Shown here: in pieces, positions 1 through 8,217 of the stretch | Layout of the letters: the number at the start of each line of letters is the position of its first letter | How positions within the stretch are numbered: position 1 is the first letter of the stretch | DNA from: DATLXU01 sp035575515 | GTDB taxonomy: Bacteria > Acidobacteriota > Blastocatellia > UBA7656 | DNA length: 64,000 bases | NCBI GenBank assembly: GCA_035575515.1 | Contig: DATLXU010000109.1 | Location: 1-64,000 of the forward strand | Direction: 5' to 3' | Made by a program: the position numbers and the translations under genes | The notes under the pieces: model-generated | The model's database searches: none | The model's input: only the letters and a program-made list of their open reading frames with translations | Told to the model about the DNA's origin: nothing

Positions 1-61
1 GTGGTATCGAAAGATAGGATGCGCGCAGGCGGCTCTAATAATAGAGAATGACTGGGAGAGA

Positions 62-340
62 ATGATGACATTTTACCGCCTACCCGAAGGCGCACTAGAA
101 GCGCCTGCGAACGAGCAATGCAGTAGAGTCGCCATTTTCGAGGGTCAGATTGAGGACGGATGCCTCGCCACAGGTACAAGAAGGTGGATCATCTCCGGCG
201 CTGATCTGGAAGACGGTGATGATAGCGGAGAAGAGGTTTCAGAAGCTGAACGGAGCGGAGATGCTGAAGGAAGTGTACGAAGGGCGAGATATGCAGATGG
301 GATTCGAGTAAAAGAGACAGAGAAGGAGGTCGCCGCCTGA
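62..340 (+). pseudogene. Decayed IS256/mutator-type transposase C-terminus
   Basis: An open frame of 92 codons exists here, but it is not a real gene. Reading across frames recovers the end of a mutator-type (IS256-like) transposase. Frame 62 begins MMTFYRLPEG. The frame from about 93 gives H-stop-KRLRTSNAVESPF, then SRVRLRT, which matches the family motif HWKhLRTTNpIEStFatVRlRT with the Trp codon now TAG. This frame continues through AEKRFQKLNGAEMLKEV to a stop at 309-311. The tail VKETEKEVAA lies back in frame 62. At least two frameshifts and one nonsense change are therefore implied. Just downstream (about 343-375) an AT-rich stretch with TTGACA resembles the outer end of such elements, though I could not confirm a terminal repeat. 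The rest of 341-621 shows no convincing gene. Confidence 0.7.
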
Positions 341-621
341 TCGCTTTTACACACCTATTGACAGTTGCTCGCAACCTCATAGCCTTTAACCAAGTATTGC
401 TGCTTTTTTTAGGTTGACGGATGCTACTTGCTGCAATAGCATCATTAACGACCACAGGCTAGTCCTAGACTTTGATAGCGTATTGTGATTAAATGAGGCG
501 AGTCAATTAGGCAACGCTGATTAATGCAATGGTATTTATCACTTCGCTTAAGTTCCAGAGGACTTGAGAAAATTACTTTAGTCAGACAGATTAACGTACC
601 GCGCAGCTTGGTAAAACAGAT

Positions 622-1092
622 ATGGAAATCGAAATGAAAATCAGAGGGTTGATGATGGACCCGGCAGCCAATACTCCCATTATAATCCTAAAAGATGTAA
701 ACGGAGAAACTATGCTGCCGATATGGGTTGGAGCATTTGAGGCAAACGCCATTGCTGTCGAAATTGAAAAACTCGCAGCCCAACGCCCAATGACCCACGA
801 TTTATTGAAAAACGTAATATGGGAGTTGGGTGCCACCGTAAGAAGAATAGTAATCACTGATCTTATAGACAACACCTTCTTCGCTGTGATCGAAATGACG
901 AAAGAAAGCGAAGTATTTTCTATTGATTCACGTCCTAGCGATGCGATCGCACTAGCGTTAAGAGTTGACTGCCCGATTTATGTAAACGAAGAAGTTATAA
1001 AGAATTCTAGTACTACAATTACAGAGGAACCACCGTCTCAGGACGATTGGCCAGAAAACTTGATTGATGATACTGGCGAATACAAGATGTGA
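622..1092 (+). CDS. Bifunctional nuclease family protein (DUF151/BFN)
   Basis: A 156-residue protein of the DUF151 or 'bifunctional nuclease' family. It carries the typical core: ILKDVNGETMLPIWVGAFEA near residues 23-42, the central MTHDLL segment, and the conserved IDSRPSDAIALALR near residues 101-114 followed by PIYVNEEV. Plant and bacterial members have been reported to have RNase/DNase activity; the true role in bacteria is poorly known. The length is usual for the family and the C-terminus is acidic. The ATG has no strong ribosome binding site. It lies 51 bases before ssb on the same strand and may be cotranscribed with it. Family assignment is firm; the biochemical role is taken from the family only. 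Confidence 0.88.
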   Translation: MEIEMKIRGLMMDPAANTPIIILKDVNGETMLPIWVGAFEANAIAVEIEKLAAQRPMTHDLLKNVIWELGATVRRIVITDLIDNTFFAVIEMTKESEVFSIDSRPSDAIALALRVDCPIYVNEEVIKNSSTTITEEPPSQDDWPENLIDDTGEYKM

Positions 1093-1143
1093 TTCAGTTA
1101 GCCGCGATTTAGGAGATTCTCTAAAAAGATAAGGAGGAAGAAC

Positions 1144-1584
1144 ATGGCTTCGTTCAACAAGATCATTATAGTGGGTTATTTGGGCCGTGACCCTGAGTTA
1201 CGATATACACCGGATGGCACCCCTGTCTGCGATTTTTCGGTTGCCACAACCGAACGAAAGAAGGATAAGTCAGGCGAGTTTCAAGATGTTACCACATGGT
1301 TTAGAGTGACTGTCTGGCGGAAACTGGCAGAAGTAGCGGAGCAGTATCTTCGCAAAGGGAAGCAGGTTTATATTGAAGGGCGATTGTCTCAAAGAGAGTA
1401 TCAGGACCGGGACGGTAACACAAGAACAAGCCTTGAGGTTCAGGCTACCGATCTTCAGTTTATAGGACCGCGCTCAGATGAGCCAACTGTGGCGATTAAA
1501 GATGAGCGGCCCACAGGGTCAGCTTCGTTGCCTGATGAAGGTTCCATTTCGGAACCAATATCTGACGACGACATACCCTTTTAG
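1144..1584 (+). CDS. ssb: Single-stranded DNA-binding protein
   Basis: A 146-residue SSB. It binds and protects single-stranded DNA in replication, recombination and repair, normally as a tetramer. The N-terminal OB fold (about residues 1-110) starts MASFNKIIIVGYLGRDPELRYTP and includes the conserved WFRVTVW and GKQVYIEGRL strands. A short acidic linker leads to the C-terminal tip SDDDIPF, the standard docking tail for replication and repair partners. A strong Shine-Dalgarno (AAGGAGGAAGAAC) sits just before the ATG. No terminator-like hairpin was seen between it and the convergent regulator gene 26 bases downstream. Confidence 0.96.
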   Translation: MASFNKIIIVGYLGRDPELRYTPDGTPVCDFSVATTERKKDKSGEFQDVTTWFRVTVWRKLAEVAEQYLRKGKQVYIEGRLSQREYQDRDGNTRTSLEVQATDLQFIGPRSDEPTVAIKDERPTGSASLPDEGSISEPISDDDIPF

Positions 1585-1610
1585 TATTATCCAAAGAAAA
1601 AGAGAGGGGA

Positions 1611-3014
1611 CTAATCGCGGGAAACAAACTTCCTGGTAAGCCCTAATTCCTTGAGCTTATGCTGTAGACTTTGGCGGTGCATACCTAGAAGCATTGCGGC
1701 TTTGGTTATGTTTCCATCAGTCCTTTCTAAGCATCCTTCAATGTATTTACGCTCAAATTCGCGTCTAGCATTTCTAAAATCCGACTGTAGCGAGATACTG
1801 ATCTCGCTTGGGTTTCCAGTCGAAACTTTATTATTCAACGGTTTATTAAGTAATTCTTGAGGTAATACATCTAATGTAATCTCATCACCTTCCGTTAATA
1901 CAACAGCTCGTTCGATACAGTTTTTCAATTGCCTGACGTTGCCAGGCCAATTGTATTCAAGAAAAACTTTAAGGACATCGCTTGAGATTTTTAGCGCGAA
2001 TCCTCTATAAATAAGCGATAATCTATTACAAAACGATTGTGCGAGTATGGGGATATCTTCGTTTCTCTCTCTTAGAGGAGGCAATTTAATATTGACCACA
2101 CACAACCTGTAATAGAGGTCTTCCCTAAACTTTTTTGATTCAACTTGTTCTTCCAATTGTTGATTCGTCGCGCTTATGACTCTGCCGCTCGTCGAGAGCG
2201 TTTCATTACTCCCTAGCCGTTGAAACTGCTTATCCTCAAGTACGCGAAGAACTTTGGCCTGAGTTGATAGGCTCATATCTGCGATCTCATCCAAGAACAA
2301 TGTACCATTGTTTGCAGCTTCAAATTTGCCAACCCTTTTCGCTGCGGCTCCGGTGAAGGCCCCCTTCTCATGGCCGAACAATTCCGATTCGATCAACTCT
2401 TCAGGCATGGCTGCGCAATTGAGTGCAACAAACGGACCTGAACTCGCTCTGCTTCGAGCATGGATATCTCTTGCAACCAGTTCTTTACCAGTGCCAGATT
2501 CTCCAGTTATTAAAACACTGATGTCAGTCTGCGCGACTTTTTCTATCAAAGAATATACCTTGCGCATTGACTGGGAAGAACCGATTAGCTGACCAAAGGT
2601 TTCGTTACCTGCAAGTTCATTCCGAAGTTTTTGATTTTCGGACCGCAGGCGGTACGCTTCGACAGCATTTCTGACGAGAATCCTCAATTCATCAACATCA
2701 AAGGGCTTTGACAAATAATCGTAGGCTCCGCGTTTGATTGCTTCGACTGCCGTTCGCTCTGACCCATGTGCGGTCACTATAATCACAACAGGCGCATTTT
2801 CACGAGATGTTAAGGTTGGTAGATAATCAAACCCAGATTCAGAGGCAAGTTTGACATCAAGGATTACCGCTTGCGGATTTCGACTTTCCACCAATTGTTC
2901 AGCGACGGCAATACTCTCTGCTTCAAAGATAGAGTAACCTTCTTTTTCCAATGCCCGCCTCATTCCATAGCGCGCCGCTGGCTCATCATCAATAATTAAT
3001 ATCGCTGATTTCAT
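1611..3014 (-). CDS. NtrC-family sigma-54-dependent response regulator
   Basis: A 467-residue activator with the classic three-part layout. The receiver domain (about 1-120) has the acidic pair D9/D10 and phosphoacceptor D53 in VILDVKL. The sigma-54 AAA+ domain (about 140-370) has Walker A GESGTGKE, the sigma-54 contact loop GAFTGA and Walker B LFLDEIADM. A Fis-type helix-turn-helix closes the C-terminus (NITKAAMLLGMHRQSLQHKL). The ATG follows a GGAAGG site. The histidine kinase at 6493-8217, two genes upstream on the same strand, is the likely partner, as in AtoS/AtoC or ZraS/ZraR pairs. Target genes cannot be told from the sequence. Confidence 0.94.
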   Translation of the reverse strand: MKSAILIIDDEPAARYGMRRALEKEGYSIFEAESIAVAEQLVESRNPQAVILDVKLASESGFDYLPTLTSRENAPVVIIVTAHGSERTAVEAIKRGAYDYLSKPFDVDELRILVRNAVEAYRLRSENQKLRNELAGNETFGQLIGSSQSMRKVYSLIEKVAQTDISVLITGESGTGKELVARDIHARSRASSGPFVALNCAAMPEELIESELFGHEKGAFTGAAAKRVGKFEAANNGTLFLDEIADMSLSTQAKVLRVLEDKQFQRLGSNETLSTSGRVISATNQQLEEQVESKKFREDLYYRLCVVNIKLPPLRERNEDIPILAQSFCNRLSLIYRGFALKISSDVLKVFLEYNWPGNVRQLKNCIERAVVLTEGDEITLDVLPQELLNKPLNNKVSTGNPSEISISLQSDFRNARREFERKYIEGCLERTDGNITKAAMLLGMHRQSLQHKLKELGLTRKFVSRD

Positions 3015-3054
3015 TTTAAGCCTTCCTATCTGTCTTGATTTTCAAAGGAGCGCC

Positions 3055-4371
3055 TTATTCTGCAAGCAACAGTCTGATGTCCCTGACATTGTTTCCTGTT
3101 GGTCCGGTTACTACAAGCCCCCCCACCTGCTTGAAAAATGAGTGGCTGTCGTTCTTGTTGATAAAATCGAACGCTTCCAAACCACTCATATTCGCAATCT
3201 TAATAGTATGATAATCAGCAACGGCCCCGGCGGCGTTACTGTTTCCGTCAATGCCGTCAGTGCCGCAAGAAAGAATACATACTTCGTTCACAGTTCCTAA
3301 GTCTACCAAACGGGCACATGAGTATAAAACGAATTCCTGATTGCGGCCTCCGATTCCATTTCCATAAGCTGGACACGATACTTCTCCCCCTGAGACTAAA
3401 CAGATGCGACTCCCTAAAACTCTGGAGCGAAAATCAAGGAGGTCCTTTAAAAGATCATCTGCCACAGGACTGTAAGGGCCTTCGATATGGTTAAAATCCA
3501 TTTCTACCTGGAATCCCATATTCGCCGCAGTCTCTGCCGCCGCCTTTATCGCATCTTCATTTTCGAGCAATAATATATTTGTGAAACTATGCCCTTCCCC
3601 GCTCCAATCCTTTGGCAATTCCATAATATCCCCTTTAATTATGTGCCTTGAAACTGAATGTGGGAGGCGATCTCTCAAATCAAAGCGATCTATAACGTCA
3701 AAGAAATCTTCTAGTGAAACATCATCAGGTTGCAAGGGATTAGAGGCAAGAGAATGTAGGTCACCAGGATTTACATCAGACACAAACAAGGCAACACACG
3801 CTGCCTTTCGTGCCAAATAACCAAGCCGTCCGCCCTTAACGCATGACAGGTGTTTTCGCACGATGTTAATCTCACGAATGCTTGCCCCGCAATGAACAAG
3901 AACGCTGTTTACCTGCGCCATATCCTCAACGGTCAAATCATCCCAAAGCGGCAGCTCGACAAGCGAGGAACCTCCTCCAGAAATCAAAAATATAACCAGT
4001 GACTTTTCATCACAGGTATGAAGTATGTCTATTATTTTTTTCGCGGCAAGGACGCTACGAAAATCAGGAATGGGATGACCTGCAACTATCACCTCTGATT
4101 TCAGACTGGTTTGGATGAATCTGTCACAGACTAGAATTCCTCTCTTGATTCGTTCTCCCAATATCTTCTCAAGTGCCTCACCCATCCTAACACTTGCTTT
4201 ACCAAACCCGATCAGAACGATTTCTTCATAAGGGTGGAGATTAATTCGATTATCATCAATATAAAAACAATCGCCTTCGACCTTAATCCGACGGTTAATG
4301 ACATCCTCGATTTCAATGCTCTTCAGCATTTCCAAGAAGATTCTTGTGGCCTGTTCCTTTAGATTGCTCAT
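3055..4371 (-). CDS. Glycerate 2-kinase, MOFRL/DUF4147 family
   Basis: A 438-residue class II glycerate kinase, which phosphorylates D-glycerate to 2-phosphoglycerate. The N-terminal DUF4147 domain contains VLIGFGKASVRMGEALE near residues 51-67 and the glycine-rich FLISGGGSSLVELP near 129-142. The C-terminal MOFRL domain contains VSGGEVSCPAYGNGIGGRNQE and the motif CGTDGIDGNSNAAGA. Length and motif order are normal. It lies only 40 bases upstream of the sigma-54 regulator on the same strand, so the two may share a transcript. No other sugar-acid genes are adjacent, so the pathway (serine cycle, tartronate or sugar-acid breakdown) is unknown. Confidence 0.92.
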   Translation of the reverse strand: MSNLKEQATRIFLEMLKSIEIEDVINRRIKVEGDCFYIDDNRINLHPYEEIVLIGFGKASVRMGEALEKILGERIKRGILVCDRFIQTSLKSEVIVAGHPIPDFRSVLAAKKIIDILHTCDEKSLVIFLISGGGSSLVELPLWDDLTVEDMAQVNSVLVHCGASIREINIVRKHLSCVKGGRLGYLARKAACVALFVSDVNPGDLHSLASNPLQPDDVSLEDFFDVIDRFDLRDRLPHSVSRHIIKGDIMELPKDWSGEGHSFTNILLLENEDAIKAAAETAANMGFQVEMDFNHIEGPYSPVADDLLKDLLDFRSRVLGSRICLVSGGEVSCPAYGNGIGGRNQEFVLYSCARLVDLGTVNEVCILSCGTDGIDGNSNAAGAVADYHTIKIANMSGLEAFDFINKNDSHSFFKQVGGLVVTGPTGNNVRDIRLLLAE

Positions 4372-4416
4372 CAGATTAACCTTGTGCTAACCATATCGAA
4401 GACAATTTTAGCATAC

Positions 4417-4457
4417 AAAAATGGCGCAACCGCGAGATTCGCTCACTGAATTGCGCC
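4417..4457 (-). terminator. Rho-independent terminator after the glycine-zipper gene
   Basis: A hairpin with stem arms GGCGCAA (4423-4429) and TTGCGCC (4451-4457), and a run of five A on the plus strand (4417-4421) that reads as a U-tract on the minus transcript. It lies just downstream of the minus-strand gene ending at 4484 and before the glycerate kinase start. Confidence 0.55.
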
Positions 4458-4483
4458 TGTACTATCAGGAATCTGTTTTTAGA

Positions 4484-6400
4484 TCAGTTGTCGAGTTCCG
4501 AAGTGCTAATGTTAAAACTCTGCATTAGCCGCAAAACATCCTGCCGAATAAGGTCCCACTTGCCTGCTAACGGGTCTATCAGCGGACTCGTTGAAGTTGA
4601 GATGACACGGTCTGTCCTTCTGGCCTGACGAGCCATCGCAAGAGTCGCACTGCGCATTGCCTGCCTATCCTGCAATGATCCAACGAGCCTTGCGTAGAGC
4701 TGCGCTGAGTTGGCGAAGCTGTCAATCGCAAACAGCAATTCTATTTCAGCCTCACGGTATCGCGCCGCGTTGGTTATTTCAATATTTGTGCCCGTGAGCC
4801 GCACGCCATAGATCCGCTGGTACTCCGACAACAAATCTTCAGCCTGGCGTTGAATGTTCATAGCTACCAACGACGAAGAAGAAGCAATGCTCGTTCTCGT
4901 CACAGGTGGTGCAGAAGGCACAGTCGCACGATTGCTTGTCAGAGGAATCGGCTGGTCGCCGCTTGCCGAGTGAACGACTACGCGCCGGACATACTCGACA
5001 CGGTCTCGCACAGTCAATTCGATCCGCCCTCGTGTCAGCGCCTGAGTCACAATGCCGGTCGGCCTGACAGCTCGCGCATAGACTTCGAGAGTGTCGCCAT
5101 TAACGACGTGATCGCCATACCACTTCCAGCCGCCTGTATTCGCTTGGGTTTCTATAACAACGTTGATTGCCCCATCCGCAGTGCGCATTGCTGTTGCCGA
5201 TAACACGTTCGCCAAAACTACATTCGCTCCGGTGGACGTGCTTCCGCTGTTGGAAGGCGAGCGTCCTGTTGTATCTCGCGGTGTTGGATTAGTCGGTCTA
5301 TCACTGACGCTTGCGCTTCCAAGAATTCCGAGACTCCTTGCCGTTTGCGGATCGAGCTCTCCGGTCTCGGCAAGCTTATGCTCGCGCTGATAGGTCTTAA
5401 GCGCATTTGTCACCCTTGCGCTCATTGCGCCATCAGTAGCGCCTTCATAGTATCCCTGTTCCTTGAGAGCGATTTGCGCCCGGCGAATCATCTCAGGCGA
5501 TGAAAGCGGCAGTGGTTGATCTGCCACGCCCGAATCTGCCGTGTCAGTGGTCGGCATTCCAGGCTGCGCATCGGTTGCAGGCTCACGAGGCGAATCGGGT
5601 TGCGGTTGATCGGGCTGAGTATTTTCCGGTTGCCGATCAGCAGCAGGCTCATTGGAAGTCGAATAATCCGGCTGCCTGTCAACCGGAGATGGATTGTTGC
5701 TCGCAGTATTTCCACCTTCATCGAGGAAGCTCTCTCTGATCACAAGCGGCTGGCGCAACTGAATTCCAAATGGAGTGCCTGATGGGACGCGCGCCTCTTC
5801 GCCTTTCGACAGCAGCACGGCTGCGGCTCCCGCTCCCGCTCCCAGTATGCCACCGACCGCCGCGCCTTTGCTGCCTCCGGTGATTGCGCCCAGCACCGCG
5901 CCTATCGCGCCAGAGCTACCAATAAAAACAGCGCCACGTCCGTTTCTTTCACCTGATACGCGGCTCTCCTCATCAATCCTTCTGCGCGTTTCAGGATCAT
6001 CAGATGTCAGATTCCCTTCAATATTGATTCGCGAGCCATTAGGAAAAACGAGGTCATCAAAGTCAATCGCTATTGCGCCAGATTTTCCCATCCTCCTTGC
6101 TGGAGTCACCTGAACTACGCGCCCTTCCACTATCGCGCCAGCAGGAATCACCGTTCTCCCGTTTACGTAAACAGGCGCTGTCACAGTAGCAGTGAACCGG
6201 TCGCCCACGCGTGAGGTTTTTGAGCTTAAGCTGCCATTGATGTTGACCGATATTATTGTATCATCAGGCACGGTCCACGTTTGCTCTCCATACTGCCCCT
6301 GACTATAGCGGGGCCTGCTATTCTGAGCCGTCGCCGCTGTGAGCATTGAAATCACAAGCGCAGCGATCATCGGCGATCTTCCAAACAGTTTGTACCTCAT
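4484..6400 (-). CDS. Secreted glycine-zipper and peptidoglycan-binding domain protein
   Basis: A 638-residue exported protein. I chose the ATG at 6400 because a GGAGGG site precedes it and it starts a clean signal peptide (MRYKLFGRSPMIAALVI... ending TAATAQ); a longer frame back to 6496 lacks these. After the signal come a beta-rich region with VNGRTVIPAGAIVEGRV, a glycine-zipper stretch (GAIGAVLGAITGGSKGAA, near residues 165-182), a Pro/Asp/Gln-rich linker, and a PG_binding_1-like unit (RRAQIALKEQGYYEGATDGA...). The C-terminal 250 residues are of unknown fold. The domains suggest an envelope protein tethered to peptidoglycan. It lies just downstream of a histidine kinase gene, so it could be a target or envelope partner of that system, but this is inference. 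Confidence 0.78.
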   Translation of the reverse strand: MRYKLFGRSPMIAALVISMLTAATAQNSRPRYSQGQYGEQTWTVPDDTIISVNINGSLSSKTSRVGDRFTATVTAPVYVNGRTVIPAGAIVEGRVVQVTPARRMGKSGAIAIDFDDLVFPNGSRINIEGNLTSDDPETRRRIDEESRVSGERNGRGAVFIGSSGAIGAVLGAITGGSKGAAVGGILGAGAGAAAVLLSKGEEARVPSGTPFGIQLRQPLVIRESFLDEGGNTASNNPSPVDRQPDYSTSNEPAADRQPENTQPDQPQPDSPREPATDAQPGMPTTDTADSGVADQPLPLSSPEMIRRAQIALKEQGYYEGATDGAMSARVTNALKTYQREHKLAETGELDPQTARSLGILGSASVSDRPTNPTPRDTTGRSPSNSGSTSTGANVVLANVLSATAMRTADGAINVVIETQANTGGWKWYGDHVVNGDTLEVYARAVRPTGIVTQALTRGRIELTVRDRVEYVRRVVVHSASGDQPIPLTSNRATVPSAPPVTRTSIASSSSLVAMNIQRQAEDLLSEYQRIYGVRLTGTNIEITNAARYREAEIELLFAIDSFANSAQLYARLVGSLQDRQAMRSATLAMARQARRTDRVISTSTSPLIDPLAGKWDLIRQDVLRLMQSFNISTSELDN

Positions 6401-6492
6401 AATTCCCTCCAAACCTTCCAGACTAGCATGCCGGGGCGAAAGATGCTCAGTTCTTGTGACGATAAAAACGCTCTGCGTGTTGTCCGACCCGC

Positions 6493-8217
6493 TCAAGATA
6501 AAGGCAATCGTACTATGGCTGTCGTCCCCTCGCCTTGTTTGCTTCTAACACTCAAATCGCCCCTGTGCAACTCGGCGATCTTTTTCGCGATTGCCATCCC
6601 TAGCCCCGTTCCTTTTTCCTTCGTCGTGTAGAAAGGCTCGAACAGTCTTTCAATCGTCTCCTTGCTCATTCCTGTCCCATGATCTTCAATCTCAATAACA
6701 GCTTCGCGCTTCCCGTTGACCCTCGTCCGCAATTCCAAGACACTTCCCTGCGGGCTAGCGTCAATAGCATTTATTATCAGATTCAAAAAGAGCTTTCTCA
6801 ATTCCGTTTTATCGTAGAGGCCGTCGGGCAGGTCTGGCGTGAACGATTTTCTTACCTCCATCCCCTTTTCATTGAGCCGGTCAGCGACCATAGGTACAAG
6901 CCCTTCGAGCAGGTCATTGAGGTTAAGCTCGACGCGATTCAGTTCCTTCGGCCTGGCGAACTCTGAAAGTTCAGCTACGATAGTCGCGAGATGGTCGACG
7001 CTGCGTTCGATTACCTCAAGCGTTTCCATCTCCATCCTTGAGTCCGAACGCATCTGCCTTTTCAGTACCTCCGATGCGAATCGGATGCTGCCCAGCGGGT
7101 TCTTTATCTCGTGGGCGATCTGCGCGGTCATCTGTCCAACTGCCGCAAGCGCGCGGTTGCGACGCAGCTCCGATTGCGCGCGCTCAGCTTCAGTCACATC
7201 AATGAACACAAGTATCAAACCTTCCTGCTCGCCCGCTATTACGAGCGGCGACGCAAAGACCTCAAATAATCGCCGCTCGCCAAGCTCAAATTTGCCCAAG
7301 TAGCGAGTCTCTCCCGCAGATTGCTCAAGCTCATCGGCGATCCTTTCAGAAAGCGACTGGTTATTCTCAAATACAATTTGGTAGTTCTCTCCAAGTGGCT
7401 CGCCAATCTCTATACCGGGCAGCCGCCGGAACGACTCGCTTATTGTCTTCACCGCGCCGTCTTTTCCTATCACCGCAACGCCTGCAACGACGCTGTCGAG
7501 CAGCGATTGCAGGTAATCACGCGCTTCTGAACTTTCACGATATGCGCCACTCAGTCGCTTTAGTATCCTACGAATCTCTCGGAATGTAAGCAGCGCAACT
7601 ACGACTCCGACAAGCAACACAGCAATGGTTGAAATAGCTAGCCTGTTGTTTTCCCTTTGGCTTAACTCCTGTACCGTGCGGTCGTCTTCTTTCTGTTCTT
7701 CGAGGACGAGATTATCCAGTGAATCTATAGCACGGAACATTCTGTCTCGTTCTTCGAACCAATATCCAGAGGTCGGCGATTTTAGGGTTGCCCAATATTT
7801 ATGATACGCATCTTCAAACTCTTTCCATTCCGAAGTGCCGGCGAGCGTAGTCTTTCGCGCGCTTTCAATGCGCGCCTCCATTTCATCACCCAATTGTTCA
7901 AGGTTACTTTGTGCCGGTATGCTCAGATACCTGGAACCGGCGTTGCCAAGCACGGCAATTGCCGCCTCCTTCATCTTTCCGGCGGTCTCGGCTACCGATC
8001 TAACAACTCGATTGTGATTCACCTCAGTCTGACGAATTGCCTCAATCTCTTGTTCGAGTCTATTGAAGCTCTGCCTGCTCCAGTAACCCAGTATTCCAAC
8101 GAGCAACAGCAGGGCGAGGAATCCCACGAGCAAAATATTTCGAGCCAGCCACTCGGCAGTGCGAGGCACATTCACAAGACGCACGGGAACCTTTCGCAAG
8201 TATTCCTTTGCCATCAC
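6493..8217 (-). CDS. Membrane sensor histidine kinase with PAS domain
   Basis: A 574-residue kinase. A first membrane helix (about residues 29-47, LLVGFLALLLLVGILGYW) and a second (about 190-210) bracket a helical periplasmic sensor domain. Next comes a PAS-like domain (about 235-345). The HisKA phosphoacceptor motif is AQIAHEIKNPLGS (His near 367). The ATPase domain has N-box NLIINAIDAS, G1 DHGTGM and G2 GTGLGMAIAKK. The start codon overlaps the stop of the SbcC gene by four bases. It is the probable partner of the NtrC-type regulator at 1611-3014. The ligand is unknown. Confidence 0.92.
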   Translation of the reverse strand: MMAKEYLRKVPVRLVNVPRTAEWLARNILLVGFLALLLLVGILGYWSRQSFNRLEQEIEAIRQTEVNHNRVVRSVAETAGKMKEAAIAVLGNAGSRYLSIPAQSNLEQLGDEMEARIESARKTTLAGTSEWKEFEDAYHKYWATLKSPTSGYWFEERDRMFRAIDSLDNLVLEEQKEDDRTVQELSQRENNRLAISTIAVLLVGVVVALLTFREIRRILKRLSGAYRESSEARDYLQSLLDSVVAGVAVIGKDGAVKTISESFRRLPGIEIGEPLGENYQIVFENNQSLSERIADELEQSAGETRYLGKFELGERRLFEVFASPLVIAGEQEGLILVFIDVTEAERAQSELRRNRALAAVGQMTAQIAHEIKNPLGSIRFASEVLKRQMRSDSRMEMETLEVIERSVDHLATIVAELSEFARPKELNRVELNLNDLLEGLVPMVADRLNEKGMEVRKSFTPDLPDGLYDKTELRKLFLNLIINAIDASPQGSVLELRTRVNGKREAVIEIEDHGTGMSKETIERLFEPFYTTKEKGTGLGMAIAKKIAELHRGDLSVRSKQGEGTTAIVRLPLS

